From: a virus | IMG/VR virus record: IMGVR_UViG_3300027721_000734 | Coordinates: 49,477 to 113,476 of that record | Direction: 5' to 3' (one strand) | DNA: 64,000 bases | Shown: positions 52,250 to 59,511 of the stretch, piece after piece | Layout: each line of letters begins with the position of its first letter | Position numbering within the stretch: position 1 is the first letter of the stretch | Position numbers and translations under genes: made by a program | The notes under the pieces: generated by a model | The model's input: only the letters and a program-made list of their open reading frames with translations | Database searches by the model: none | What the model was told of the DNA's origin: nothing

Positions 52250-52423
52250 TTAAACTTTTGTTTTAAGGATGTTAATCTCCTTCTCGATTCTTTTCTTATC
52301 AAAATCGGTTAAAGGGATTTTAGTACTCATAGTACCCTTTTCGGTTTTTACACCATTTTTTAATTGTTTCTCCAACATATCAAGAACTCTTTGTTGTCTT
52401 GACCTTTTTGCTACTGTAGCCAT
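52250..52423 (-). CDS. Small basic protein
   Basis: A 57-residue helical protein (MATVAKRSRQQRVLDMLEKQ; TKIPLTDFDKKRIEKEINIL). Highly basic and soluble; a clean reading frame among RNA genes. It may bind RNA or DNA (inference from charge). No family recognised. Confidence 0.65.
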   Translation of the reverse strand: MATVAKRSRQQRVLDMLEKQLKNGVKTEKGTMSTKIPLTDFDKKRIEKEINILKTKV

Positions 52424-52447
52424 ACGGATTTAGTTATTAAATTAGTA

Positions 52448-52518
52448 GCGTAGGGCAGGTAACGCTCCTGCTTTAGTCGGCTTATGAGACCGATGAGATA
52501 CTATACCTCCCCCTCGCG
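52448..52518 (-). tRNA. tRNA-Met/Ile2 (CAT) with altered D- and T-loops
   Basis: Anticodon arm TCGGT-CTCATAA-GCCGA, T-arm GCAGG-AGCGTTA-CCTGC, D-arm GAGG-TATAGTA-TCTC without GG. The acceptor pairs with one bulge. Confidence 0.75.
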
Positions 52519-52530
52519 ATGTATTATTTT

Positions 52531-52604
52531 TGGCGGTCTATGACGGTAACGCTCCGTCTACTCAACAGTGACAGTGTTGGATGATGCTTCTTCACTAATA
52601 GACC
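52531..52604 (-). tRNA. tRNA-Asp (GTC) with altered D- and T-loops
   Basis: Acceptor GGTCTAT/ATAGACC, G73 and CCA encoded. D-arm GTGA-AGAAGCA-TCAT, anticodon arm CAACA-CTGTCAC-TGTTG, T-arm GACGG-AGCGTTA-CCGTC. Confidence 0.85.
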
Positions 52605-52647
52605 AAAATTTTCAATCCAAAGGTGACAAACCTATAACAATTGAAAG

Positions 52648-52696
52648 AGAAAGAACCGTGTTTCCCGGGTAGTGACTTCCCGTATCCTGTCTTTCT
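52648..52696 (-). ncRNA. Short helix-bounded RNA (49 nt)
   Basis: AGAAAGA/TCTTTCT ends with inner CGGG-AAGTCACTA-CCCG. It lies directly after a promoter and is the first RNA of its transcript. Confidence 0.35.
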
Positions 52697-52707
52697 GTTT
52701 TGTTTTA

Positions 52708-52738
52708 CAAAGATAGTAATTAAATCTTTAATAACCAA
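52708..52738 (-). promoter_or_regulatory. Bacteroidota promoter inside the tRNA array
   Basis: TTG (52738-52736), 20 bases, TATCTTTG (52715-52708), minus strand. It would drive the Asp, Met and Gly/Arg tRNAs. Confidence 0.7.
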
Positions 52739-52759
52739 ATTTATCTTTGTTTTTTTTTG

Positions 52760-52831
52760 TGGAGCTACACGGTAACGCTCCGTGTTCTATGATTTGCAAA
52801 ACCATTGTAATTGCTTTTATACGACAGCCCC
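52760..52831 (-). tRNA. tRNA-Ala (TGC) with altered D- and T-loops
   Basis: Acceptor GGGGCTG/TAGCTCC, D-loop AAAAGCA, anticodon arm ATGGT-TTTGCAA-ATCAT, T-arm CACGG-AGCGTTA-CCGTG. Confidence 0.82.
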
Positions 52832-52892
52832 AATTTTGGATAGATGAGGTTCTATCCGGACCAGGACCTTCTCCCTGGGGAGATGTCAGTTG

Positions 52893-52964
52893 TAGCCCGA
52901 CGGGTAATCGAAACCCGATTGCAAGGATGAAAACCTTGATTCCTAGCCATTAGAAGACCGGGCC
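52893..52964 (-). tRNA. tRNA-Glu (TTC)
   Basis: Acceptor GGCCCGG/TCGGGCT, anticodon arm CAAGG-TTTTCAT-CCTTG, canonical T-arm CGGGT-TTCGATT-ACCCG. Confidence 0.88.
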
Positions 52965-53011
52965 ATTTTATATTACCAATATTTCAAATAACTTGTTTCT
53001 TTTTGATGGTA

Positions 53012-53041
53012 CAAAGATAATACTTTATTTCATTATACCAA
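53012..53041 (-). promoter_or_regulatory. Bacteroidota promoter before tRNA-Glu
   Basis: TTG (53041-53039), 19 bases, TATCTTTG (53019-53012), minus strand. Confidence 0.8.
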
Positions 53042-53044
53042 ACT

Positions 53045-53152
53045 TTATTCTTCTTTTTTTTCTGTTGAATCATCCTCAACTAAAACATTTTTCAATCCGT
53101 AGGTTACTCCCAATATCGGTGAGTAATCCATAACCAATTCTTCTCTAATCAT
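53045..53152 (-). CDS. Very small acidic protein
   Basis: A 35-residue ORF (MIREELVMDYSPILGVTYGL then an acidic/basic tail). It follows a small membrane-protein gene region on the same strand and ends just before the tRNA-Glu promoter. Coding potential is supported only by the clean frame and codon use. Confidence 0.45.
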   Translation of the reverse strand: MIREELVMDYSPILGVTYGLKNVLVEDDSTEKKEE

Positions 53153-53160
53153 AATAATTA

Positions 53161-53271
53161 TTATTTTTTTGTTATTTTATCAACATATCCTTTACCTAGA
53201 ACTACCAATACCACTAAACATACCAATAATCCCCCCATTATAACAATTATTTGTTCTCCTGTATAATCCAT
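53161..53271 (-). CDS. Single-pass membrane peptide
   Basis: The start at 53271 is chosen because a longer reading overlaps the lipoprotein gene. The 36-residue product has one hydrophobic helix (IIVIMGGLLVCLVVLVVLG) and a basic end. Possibly a small membrane effector; no family. Confidence 0.55.
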   Translation of the reverse strand: MDYTGEQIIVIMGGLLVCLVVLVVLGKGYVDKITKK

Positions 53272-53287
53272 ATCTTTAATTTGTTTT

Positions 53288-53518
53288 TTACCAATTATTG
53301 GTGTTATAAATACAAAATTGTGAACCCACTTGGGCGTTTCTCCAATCATTCGGGTATAGATAAAACAATTTATCGTCTCCGGTACATTCATTTCTAATTA
53401 CAACAGAATAATCTCGTACTCTATTACTAATTACTAACCCACAATTACAACTCACATATCCATCAACAGAACAAGATAAGAATAGTGGGATGACCATAAT
53501 TAAAATCAATTTTTTCAT
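53288..53518 (-). CDS. Small Cys-rich lipoprotein
   Basis: A 76-residue protein. Lipobox ILIMVIPLFLSCS (Cys16). The mature part has four more Cys (SCNCGL, NECTG, QFCIY), so disulfides are likely after export. It lies in a run of tiny genes on the minus strand driven by the promoter at 53742. Function unknown; superinfection exclusion is a common role of phage lipoproteins. Confidence 0.65.
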   Translation of the reverse strand: MKKLILIMVIPLFLSCSVDGYVSCNCGLVISNRVRDYSVVIRNECTGDDKLFYLYPNDWRNAQVGSQFCIYNTNNW

Positions 53519-53538
53519 AAATTATTTCTTTTAAACTT

Positions 53539-53724
53539 CTAATTCCAATCTTCATATTCTACACTACCATCATCATCCCAAGCGTCTTCCTCTTCATCTT
53601 CATCCTTTAATCCACACTCACCTCTAAAATCTAAGTAAGGTATCATATCATCTTCGTGACCATTCTTTTGATGTTTCTCCCAAGATTCTCTACATTTTTC
53701 TTCTGTCATGATTTCTTGTTTCAT
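53539..53724 (-). CDS. Small acidic protein
   Basis: A 61-residue protein with very acidic second half (KDEDEEEDAWDDDGSVEYED). First gene after a consensus promoter 18 bases upstream. The composition recalls DNA-mimic or host-takeover proteins, but nothing specific is seen. Confidence 0.6.
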   Translation of the reverse strand: MKQEIMTEEKCRESWEKHQKNGHEDDMIPYLDFRGECGLKDEDEEEDAWDDDGSVEYEDWN

Positions 53725-53741
53725 AATCCTTTTATTTGATA

Positions 53742-53771
53742 CAAAGGTAATACATTATTTCATTCTGCCAA
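53742..53771 (-). promoter_or_regulatory. Bacteroidota promoter
   Basis: TTG (53771-53769), 19 bases, TACCTTTG (53749-53742), minus strand. Confidence 0.8.
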
Positions 53772-53780
53772 ATAAAAACC

Positions 53781-53970
53781 AAAAAAAAATCCACCTTTTT
53801 TTGAAGATGGATTTTAAAATATTTTTTTACTTAAATATATATCATACCATCGACTTCCAAGTTGTATCTCTACCCTCAGTTCCCGCTATCGTAAGTAATA
53901 TGTTTAAAGTTTGCATTTTTTGTGTTATTGTAATTTCTTATAAATATACGCTAATTTACCAAAGTGTCAA
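53781..53970 (-). ncRNA. Short monocistronic transcript, possible sRNA or 24-codon ORF
   Basis: TTGACA (53970-53965), 16 bases, TATATT (53948-53943), then about 150 bases ending in a strong terminator (53781-53816). Inside is a 24-codon ORF (53842-53916, MQTLNILLTIAGTEGRD). It shares an 11-base block with the short transcript at 62.2 kb. Confidence 0.45.
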
Positions 53971-54046
53971 GTGATTTTAAAATTAATTTTTTAATTAATC
54001 TCAATTTCAAGATATTTATAGTAAATAAACTTTTAAAAATTCAATT

Positions 54047-54211
54047 ATGAATAAAGAACAAATTTTTGGTGTTATTCGCCACGTATTCACTGCCATTGGT
54101 GGTATTGTCATTGCACAAGGGTATATATCTGATAGTATGTACACTGAATTATCCGGAGCGGTATTAACATTAACTGGTGTAATTTGGTCAATTGTTTCTA
54201 AAAAACAGTAG
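54047..54211 (+). CDS. Small holin-like protein (Pam3 gp28-like)
   Basis: A 54-residue protein with two hydrophobic segments (VFTAIGGIVIAQGYI and LSGAVLTLTGVIWSIV) joined by a short polar turn and a basic C-terminus (SKKQ). The plan N-K-E-Q-I..-VR-x-x-F/L-x-A-x-G-G matches small phage holins of the Pam3 gp28 type. It would permeabilise the inner membrane for the wall hydrolases. It is alone on the plus strand with a terminator. Confidence 0.65.
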   Translation: MNKEQIFGVIRHVFTAIGGIVIAQGYISDSMYTELSGAVLTLTGVIWSIVSKKQ

Positions 54212-54222
54212 TATAATAAACA

Positions 54223-54256
54223 GAAAAAAGGTTAGAGAAATCTAACCTTTTTTTTA
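54223..54256. terminator. Bidirectional terminator
   Basis: GGTTAGA-GAAA-TCTAACC with A- and T-runs. Confidence 0.75.
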
Positions 54257-54278
54257 TGCCTATAAGTTAAATAAAAAA

Positions 54279-54485
54279 AGTTTAACAACCCCGCCCTCGG
54301 GTCGTAGCGGGCAACTTGAGAATCACTTCTCGTGGGAATTCCGGAATTGGTTGTGTTCCTCACCGGCGTACCAGTCCTTATTTATCCTTTACCGTATTTC
54401 TACGGTGCTACTGTTGGGAGGTCACCCCTATCAACACAACTAGTCCATTAGTTTTTTAGAGTATGGACACCCCGGTTGTTAAACT
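54279..54485 (-). ncRNA. Helix-bounded structured RNA (207 nt) ending in a terminator-like stem
   Basis: The 12-pair end helix AGTTTAACAACC/GGTTGTTAAACT is followed by T-run on the minus strand. Inside are GTCCAT/ATGGAC, GTTGTGTT/AACACAAC (long-range) and ACCGTA-GAAA-TACGGT. A second ACCGTA-type GAAA hairpin lies just upstream at 54502-54515. No ORF. Confidence 0.5.
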
Positions 54486-54549
54486 TTTTAATTTACATTC
54501 ACCGTATTTCTACGGCGATAATCGCCGGTATCTCACCGTATTAATAAAT

Positions 54550-54701
54550 AAAAACAGACAATGAGGATTCTCCGATATTTCAGTCTTAGGGGACTAGACG
54601 GGCATCATACCCGTGTTTACCCTCGGCGGTCTCTTGGTTTGGTTGATTACTCCGAACCTCACCTCTACACTACCACTGACGTAAGTTATAGGTCTGTTTT
54701 T
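54550..54701 (-). ncRNA. Helix-bounded structured RNA (152 nt)
   Basis: AAAAACAGAC/GTCTGTTTTT ends. Contains ACGGG-TATGATG-CCCGT, an arm of anticodon-arm size, and a D-arm-like GTCAGTGGTAGTGTAGAGG. May be an expanded tRNA-like RNA. Confidence 0.45.
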
Positions 54702-54855
54702 AATTCTTTGTAAAACAACAGACGGCTTTGAAGTACATCCACACCAACAATTATGACCGACTTCACCTTATGTGGAAGTTTAGTTTTACAATATCTATCA
54801 AGATTTACCCCAGTCTTTAGGTCGCTATTAATACCTTTAGTCCTTATTCTCAAAT

Positions 54856-54917
54856 TAATTAATACAGGAATCGAACCTGCGTCTGGGCCGTCACCCCGTA
54901 GTACCACTCTACTAATT
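54856..54917 (-). tRNA. Short tRNA-like gene (62 nt)
   Basis: Acceptor AATTAGT/ATTAATT and canonical T-arm GCAGG-TTCGATT-CCTGT. The anticodon region GGG-TGACGG-CCC has a 3-pair stem. GTAG-AGTGGTA-CTAC could be a D-arm but overlaps the acceptor. Decay or an armless tRNA. Confidence 0.4.
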
Positions 54918-54987
54918 TTTCATTTTACCTTCCGGAGATAACTTTCGTCATGTCACCTTATCCAACCTTATATGGATAAATCTTTTG

Positions 54988-55049
54988 CCCTTCCAGTGGG
55001 AATCGAACCCACATACTCTTAATACATTCTTGGGATGGTTACCGGAGGG
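54988..55049 (-). tRNA. Short tRNA-like gene (62 nt)
   Basis: Acceptor CCCTCCG/TGGAAGG (one mismatch), G73, canonical T-arm GTGGG-TTCGATT-CCCAC. No D-arm is seen, and the anticodon stem would be only CAT/ATG. Confidence 0.4.
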
Positions 55050-55100
55050 AGATATATTCGTCTCTGTGTTTTGCTCTTTTTAAACTACAGAAGGATTTTG

Positions 55101-55172
55101 CACGCCATTCAGAATTCGAATCTGAAACTTTAGTTTTGGAGACTAAAATGATAACCATTTCACCAATGACGC
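55101..55172 (-). tRNA. tRNA-Trp (CCA)
   Basis: Acceptor GCGTCAT/ATGGCGT, G73, D-loop with GG, anticodon arm TTAGT-CTCCAAA-ACTAA, T-arm TCAGA-TTCGAAT-TCTGA. Confidence 0.9.
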
Positions 55173-55182
55173 ATTTTTATTG

Positions 55183-55265
55183 AGTTCAGGGTCGGATTCG
55201 AACCGACGAGGACTTTCGTCATTGGTTTTGCAGACCAATCTAATCAACCACTCTAGCACCTGAAC
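55183..55265 (-). tRNA. tRNA-Cys (GCA) with long variable arm
   Basis: Acceptor GTTCAGG/CCTGAAC, T73 as in Cys tRNAs, anticodon arm TTGGT-CTGCAAA-ACCAA, T-arm GTCGG-TTCGAAT-CCGAC. The variable region is about 14 bases with GAC-GAAA-GTC hairpin, which is unusual for Cys. Confidence 0.85.
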
Positions 55266-55278
55266 ATTTAATGTTAAT

Positions 55279-55521
55279 TTAATATCCTATTTCATCTTTA
55301 ACCTCCCATTGTTTATCAATGGGGATTCTTTCAATCTTTTCCACCGGAACAAATCCGTCAAATCCTTTGTCTTTAACATCTTCAAAATGTTCTATAGTGT
55401 CCAAGTAAAATCCAAATTGATATCTTACATATTGGAACTTTTCACCATCCCAATAAGCGACGTGGTTGTTTCTACAGAAACCATTATACCACCCCTCAAC
55501 CATTTCATTTTTTGGTATCAT
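55279..55521 (-). CDS. Small hypothetical protein
   Basis: An 80-residue Tyr/Trp/Phe-rich protein (EGWYNGFCRNNHVAYWDGEK; YVRYQFGFYLDTIEHFED). The ATG overlaps the stop of the tiny gene upstream (ATGA), showing coupled translation. Sits inside the tRNA array. Function unknown. Confidence 0.65.
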   Translation of the reverse strand: MIPKNEMVEGWYNGFCRNNHVAYWDGEKFQYVRYQFGFYLDTIEHFEDVKDKGFDGFVPVEKIERIPIDKQWEVKDEIGY

Positions 55522-55652
55522 AATTGATTATTATTGTAATTAATCATAAATTTTTTACATTCATCCATCGTTCCGATAAACATATTTCTATCATAATCTA
55601 AATCTCTTACGAAAAATAAATTTTGTTCTTTATCCCACTCGTTAATTATCAT
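55518..55652 (-). CDS. Very small protein coupled to the next gene
   Basis: A 44-residue ORF (MIINEWDKEQNLFFVRDLDY, then MFIGTMDECKKFMINYNNN). Its TGA overlaps the next ATG as ATGA. Residues are plausible for a folded mini-protein, and the overlap supports coding. Confidence 0.6.
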   Translation of the reverse strand: MIINEWDKEQNLFFVRDLDYDRNMFIGTMDECKKFMINYNNNQL

Positions 55653-55669
55653 AATTTCTAATTTTTATA

Positions 55670-56000
55670 TTATCACCCTCTTTCTTATTAACCAACAGGT
55701 TTTCACACATTAGAAGAATAAGAGTAGGGTCACATAGTTACTGGATGGAACCCAAATAACTTACTTGCCGAGAACTCATTTGTGTTATAGCAACCTTATT
55801 TGCTACTTTGTTTTTAGACAGGCAGTAAGTTCTCACCTTACTTAACACATCTACCATTACTGATAATATCTTTATGTAAATTTAATTATGGTAAGCAGGG
55901 CGCCTGGTGTTATCTTCTATAAGACAGGGACAAACTTATACTCTTACCTTTTGGACTATGCCTAGCCACTTTCCCATTTCATTTATAATCAATTTACAAA
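55670..56000 (-). ncRNA. Structured noncoding region, several hairpins
   Basis: About 330 bases without a gene. On the minus strand it contains AGCAA-ATAAGG-TTGCT, AGTAAG-GTGAGAA-CTTACT and a GGTAAG/CTTACC-bounded segment with CAGG-CGC-CCTG. No promoter with both elements is seen. Probably one or more RNAs of the array type. Confidence 0.35.
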
Positions 56001-56032
56001 GGTTTCAATGTTTAACCTATTTTATTAGTCCA

Positions 56033-56254
56033 TTAATTAAAAGTTATCTGACATTTTGATGTCTTTAACTTTTTATCTAAACTTTTTTTAGCACCAACCT
56101 CAATATACCTACGGTTATTATAATACTTGTGCATTCTCTCACAATGGGTTGAACAACTTTCTAATCCAACAATTATTAAGAATGAGATGATTGCAATAAC
56201 ATAACTTCTTAAACTACAGACATAAGGTCCGTACAAATCAAACATTTTTTTCAT
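56033..56254 (-). CDS. Small membrane protein
   Basis: A 73-residue protein. One transmembrane segment (SYVIAIISFLIIVGLESC), then a basic Cys/His-containing tail (THCERMHKYYNNRRYIEVGAKK). LESC could serve as a lipobox, but the N-terminus is long. Overlaps the upstream gene by four bases (ATGA). Function unknown. Confidence 0.6.
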   Translation of the reverse strand: MKKMFDLYGPYVCSLRSYVIAIISFLIIVGLESCSTHCERMHKYYNNRRYIEVGAKKSLDKKLKTSKCQITFN

Positions 56255-56574
56255 ATTTTCTCAAATTCGTCTTCAAATCCGTACCATTCATCACCATTTT
56301 CATCTTCGTACCAACATTTGTATTCTCGCTCGTACCGATTCCAATCAATTCTTGTTAATTCAACTTCATTTCCCCCATCTTTGTTTTTAACCACTTCACC
56401 CACTTGGAATGCTTGTGGTGCGTAATTGTCGATTGTTTTACTTTGAACAATTAAATCCCCAACACTTTTAACCTCATCGGTTTGGATGTTGGTGTAATTT
56501 CCTCCGGATGATAATTTCCACCCTTTACTATACAACCAAATCGTAAAATCTAAAATCTCTTTTTCTAATAACAT
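56251..56574 (-). CDS. Hypothetical protein
   Basis: The start at 56574 (MLLEKEILDFTIWLYSKGWK) is chosen because the -7 element at 56596 puts the transcription start after the earlier ATG. The protein has 107 residues, with a C-terminal EYKCWYEDENGDEWYGFEDEFEKI acidic/aromatic part. Similar small proteins are common in Bacteroidota phages (from memory). Confidence 0.65.
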   Translation of the reverse strand: MLLEKEILDFTIWLYSKGWKLSSGGNYTNIQTDEVKSVGDLIVQSKTIDNYAPQAFQVGEVVKNKDGGNEVELTRIDWNRYEREYKCWYEDENGDEWYGFEDEFEKI

Positions 56575-56595
56575 AATACATCTGTTTTGTGAGGA

Positions 56596-56603
56596 CAAAG
56601 ATA
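56596..56603 (-). promoter_or_regulatory. -7 promoter element
   Basis: TATCTTTG on the minus strand. The -33 TTG is poorly spaced. Confidence 0.5.
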
Positions 56604-56606
56604 ATA

Positions 56607-56939
56607 CTATTTTTTACCCAATCCTACAATTGTAACACTTTTAATCTTTTTTTTACCTTTTTTAACCTTTTTTTCAACTTTTGGTTGTGAAGCTCTATTT
56701 TGTAACGTCAATACCTTTCTAGTTACTTTACACATTTTTTCTAAAATCTCTAATGATTCAAGATTCTTAAAGAAAACAGTTAGAAGTTCTTCCGATTCGT
56801 CTGAAGAATAAATATTATCACCAATCATTCTTGGTTTTAATAATTTATTAAAACTAATAAAGGGTGTTTGAGTAATATTCTCAATTCCCGCACCCATAGA
56901 CAATTCTCCCAATCCCGCAACAACAATACTTTTTTTCAT
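56607..56939 (-). CDS. Hypothetical basic protein
   Basis: The start at 56939 (MKKSIVVAGLGELSMGAGI) follows a consensus promoter. The protein has 110 residues. The end is a Lys-rich tail (KVEKKVKKGKKKIKSV) followed by VTIVGLGKK, which echoes the N-terminal VVAGLGEL. The tail may bind nucleic acid. Function unknown. Confidence 0.65.
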   Translation of the reverse strand: MKKSIVVAGLGELSMGAGIENITQTPFISFNKLLKPRMIGDNIYSSDESEELLTVFFKNLESLEILEKMCKVTRKVLTLQNRASQPKVEKKVKKGKKKIKSVTIVGLGKK

Positions 56940-56962
56940 AATTTTTATATATTTAATTTCGA

Positions 56963-56992
56963 CAAAGATAATACAATTTTTTAAACTACCAA
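56963..56992 (-). promoter_or_regulatory. Bacteroidota promoter
   Basis: TTG (56992-56990), 19 bases, TATCTTTG (56970-56963), minus strand. Confidence 0.75.
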
Positions 56993-56996
56993 ACAA

Positions 56997-57407
56997 TTAT
57001 TCATTTTTTTTCACTATTTCTATTAATTTTTTAAGACATTCAAGTTCTGCTTTTTCGTATGTTGTAAACATTCCGCTCATTTCACAGTCTCCACTTTCTC
57101 CTGAATCACAAATATGAGTACCGCCTCTTTCTTGGTTGTAGTGTAATTCCCAAATGTAACCACTTGCATTTGAATAAACTGTGTGTACTAAATCATACTT
57201 CTCTCTAAACCATCTAAATGCTTGTGAGAATGTTGGTGCTGAGATATAATCATCAATTTCATTATTCACATTTCTCATTTTACTATTTATAACCTCTTCT
57301 AATATTTCACTTAATTGGTCATTTTTATAGTAAGAAAAACAAGGTTCATCAAACCCTAATTCTTTTAAAGATAAAGCCAAGGTGTAAGGTATAAATTCTT
57401 TTTTCAT
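56997..57407 (-). CDS. Conserved-looking phage protein (FSQAFRWFREKY family), copy 2
   Basis: The start at 57407 (MKKEFIPYTLALSLKELGFD) is set by alignment with the upstream paralogue. The 136-residue protein has EPCFSYY near the start, PTFSQAFRWFREKYDL in the centre, and AELECLKKLIEIVKKNE at the end. This family is common in Bacteroidota phages and prophages (from memory). Function unknown. It follows its paralogue by two bases, so this is a tandem duplication. Confidence 0.75.
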   Translation of the reverse strand: MKKEFIPYTLALSLKELGFDEPCFSYYKNDQLSEILEEVINSKMRNVNNEIDDYISAPTFSQAFRWFREKYDLVHTVYSNASGYIWELHYNQERGGTHICDSGESGDCEMSGMFTTYEKAELECLKKLIEIVKKNE

Positions 57408-57409
57408 AA

Positions 57410-57802
57410 CTATTTTTGTTTTACTATTTCTATTAATTTTTTTAAACATTCAAGTTCTGCTTCTTCGTGGGTAGTATATTGTTCCATTGAGTCAAAAACA
57501 ATATTGTCTAATTCATCGTAGATTGGGTTATTATAAAATATCCTATCATTTTCTTCAACACAAGTTGATGGTGTTTGAGAATATAAATCATACTTCTCTC
57601 TAAACCATCTAAATGCTTGTGAGAATGTTGGCACTACGAATGTAGTTTTAGATTCTAATCTAAATTGAAAAGGTGCCGATAGAGTTTCATTTGACATATA
57701 AACTTCTTTATCTTTACCTACATAATAACCTAAACAGGGTTCATTAAATCCAAGTTCTTTAAGTTCTAGTGCTTGTTCGTAAGGGACAAATTCTTTTTCC
57801 AT
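57410..57802 (-). CDS. Conserved-looking phage protein (FSQAFRWFREKY family), copy 1
   Basis: A 130-residue protein. EFVPYEQALELKELGFNEPC, then PTFSQAFRWFREKYDLYSQT and EEAELECLKKLIEIVKQK, matching the downstream gene closely at both ends but not in the middle. Divergence in the centre suggests different partners. Driven by the promoter at 57820. Confidence 0.75.
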   Translation of the reverse strand: MEKEFVPYEQALELKELGFNEPCLGYYVGKDKEVYMSNETLSAPFQFRLESKTTFVVPTFSQAFRWFREKYDLYSQTPSTCVEENDRIFYNNPIYDELDNIVFDSMEQYTTHEEAELECLKKLIEIVKQK

Positions 57803-57819
57803 AACTAATTTATTTTTGA

Positions 57820-57848
57820 CAAAGATAATACTATTTTTTAATTCTCAA
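57820..57848 (-). promoter_or_regulatory. Bacteroidota promoter
   Basis: TTG (57848-57846), 18 bases, TATCTTTG (57827-57820), minus strand. Confidence 0.7.
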
Positions 57849-58197
57849 AATAAAAAACAACTTTTTTTGGTATTTCTTTTATTATTCCGTAATCCAACCC
57901 CAATCTATATCCGGGGGAATCACGTTTTAATCTTTCCAATTGTAATTCAATCTCTTTACGGAATTGTTCTAAATTATGTGAGGATTTCCATTTATTACAA
58001 CGGGCACAGGTCGGTAAAAGGTTATCAAAATCATCAGTTCCCCGAGTTAAGTTATATCTTTTAATCTCCTCATCTTTCCACCCACGAAATATTGGAATAA
58101 TATGGTCGACCTGCATTTGTTTTACGGTAATCTCACCACCACAATACCCACATTGACCGTTACATTTTTCATAAACCTTTTTCCTATCTATCTTCAT
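57838..58197 (-). CDS. HNH endonuclease (119 aa)
   Basis: KCNGQCGYCGGEITVKQMQV, DHIIPIFRG, then DNLLPTCARCNKWKSSHN give the two CxxC pairs, the D-H-I/V-I/V-P helix and the N...C..C-N-K end of an HNH nuclease with a structural zinc (residues about 11-75). The short C-terminal tail is basic/hydrophobic. It lies one base after another HNH gene, so the two may be functional phage nucleases rather than single homing genes. Confidence 0.85.
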   Translation of the reverse strand: MKIDRKKVYEKCNGQCGYCGGEITVKQMQVDHIIPIFRGWKDEEIKRYNLTRGTDDFDNLLPTCARCNKWKSSHNLEQFRKEIELQLERLKRDSPGYRLGLDYGIIKEIPKKVVFYFEN

Positions 58198-58198
58198 A

Positions 58199-58708
58199 CT
58201 AAAAAAATAAATAAGGCTCCCATTCTTTTGGAATATCGTGATGAACTTGCTTCATTAACATCAAGTAATGTGGTCGTCTTGGTTGAGGTATGTCTTTACC
58301 ATACTCCTCTAACGTCAAATTGGACTTCTCACCGTTACATCTCCTACAAGCGGTAACCAAGTTATCCCAACTATCTTTACCCCCCTTAGATTGGGGAACT
58401 ACGTGGTCTAATGTTAATGTCTTTCTATTATTACATCCACAATATACACATTCAAAGTTATCTCTACGATAAACATTCTCTCTATTTAAAGGAACTTTTT
58501 GTATGATTTGATTCACATATTTATAAACTCGGATAATGGATGGTTTTTTAATATCCAATTCGGGATTCACTAATTTGAATGATTCCGGATGTTCGTTTAT
58601 AACATCGGCATTACCTTTATAAGAAATGACGAAAGCCCTCTCTGTGGAAATAATACTCCTCGCCATGAAACTTGAATCTAAAACCAAAGTTTTTTGGTAA
58701 CTACTCAC
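58199..58708 (-). CDS. HNH endonuclease (169 aa)
   Basis: The N-terminal half (KTLVLDSSFMARSIISTERAF) is a conserved leader domain of this HNH subfamily. Next come NVYRRDNFECVYCGCNNRKT, LTLDHVVPQSKGGKDSWDNL and TACRRCNGEKSNLTLEE. Typical of free-standing HNH proteins in Bacteroidota and their phages. Not inserted in a structural gene; the target is unknown. Confidence 0.87.
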   Translation of the reverse strand: MSSYQKTLVLDSSFMARSIISTERAFVISYKGNADVINEHPESFKLVNPELDIKKPSIIRVYKYVNQIIQKVPLNRENVYRRDNFECVYCGCNNRKTLTLDHVVPQSKGGKDSWDNLVTACRRCNGEKSNLTLEEYGKDIPQPRRPHYLMLMKQVHHDIPKEWEPYLFF

Positions 58709-58739
58709 GATTTCTAAATTTTTAATTAAACATTTGTTT

Positions 58740-59339
58740 TTACTCTAAACTATCAGGATAGTATAAAAGTGTAGGATTTTTCTTTTGGATATCTATTTCC
58801 GGAAATTTTTCTTGGAATCCTCTAACATCAAATTTTCTAGTAATTAAATGAACACCATTTTTTGTTGGAATAACAGCCTCAACTTTATCTCCAACCGGTT
58901 GTAAAACGATTAGAAATTTTGATACTTCAAAAAGAGTGTCTAAATCTTTAGTATCAATATCTACAATCCATCTTTTTTCCTGTGTCTTAATTTGACCCAC
59001 AACCGAATCAAATAAACCTTTTTGGTTTTGAACTCCATTCTTAATTCTCTCGGCAAGAAGTGCTAACATATCCAAAGATACATCTCTATGATTTTGTTTT
59101 TGGATGTGGATGTAAGCTCTTGCTTTAAACATCTCACATAATTGGATAATTTCATCATACCTTTTTTCCAAGTGTTCTACACTATCAATACAATAAGTTT
59201 TAATTGTTCTCACTGATTGATGATTGTCTCTTTCCTCGATTGGTTGGTCTTTTTTACGCTTAAAAACATATAACATATAAAAATCACCCTTTTCAGAGAA
59301 ATTTAATAATGTCTTTACTTGTTCGATGTTGTTTATCAT
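58740..59339 (-). CDS. Hypothetical protein, weak primase (AEP)-like pattern
   Basis: A 199-residue protein. RWIVDIDTKDLDTLFEVSKF (residues about 120-140) and VIPTKNGVHLITRKFD (about 158-173) resemble the D-x-D and (T/S)-x-x-G-x-H elements of archaeo-eukaryotic primase domains. The first half is helical with RAYIHIQKQNHRDVSLDML. The match is partial and no third motif is clear, so function stays open. Confidence 0.6.
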   Translation of the reverse strand: MINNIEQVKTLLNFSEKGDFYMLYVFKRKKDQPIEERDNHQSVRTIKTYCIDSVEHLEKRYDEIIQLCEMFKARAYIHIQKQNHRDVSLDMLALLAERIKNGVQNQKGLFDSVVGQIKTQEKRWIVDIDTKDLDTLFEVSKFLIVLQPVGDKVEAVIPTKNGVHLITRKFDVRGFQEKFPEIDIQKKNPTLLYYPDSLE

Positions 59340-59355
59340 TATTTCTATTATTTTG

Positions 59356-59428
59356 TGACCCCGGTGGGACTTGAACCCACAACCTTCTGATTAAAAGTCA
59401 GAAGCTCTACCTGTTGAGCTACGAAGTC
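59356..59428 (-). tRNA. tRNA-Lys (TTT)
   Basis: Acceptor GACTTCG/CGGGGTC, D-arm GCTCAACAGGTAGAGC, anticodon arm TCTGA-CTTTTAA-TCAGA, T-arm GTGGG-TTCAAGT-CCCAC. Confidence 0.93.
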
Positions 59429-59511
59429 AATTTGAGCTCATTTTACCTTAACATTCGGCTCAAAATATAATTAATTTGAACTTAATAATCAAAGTTTGTG
59501 AGCCGCATTTG

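Noticed and set aside
52741-52750. TATCTTTG on the plus strand near 52743
   Set aside because: It points into the 3' side of a minus-strand tRNA with no gene downstream; probably chance in T-rich DNA.
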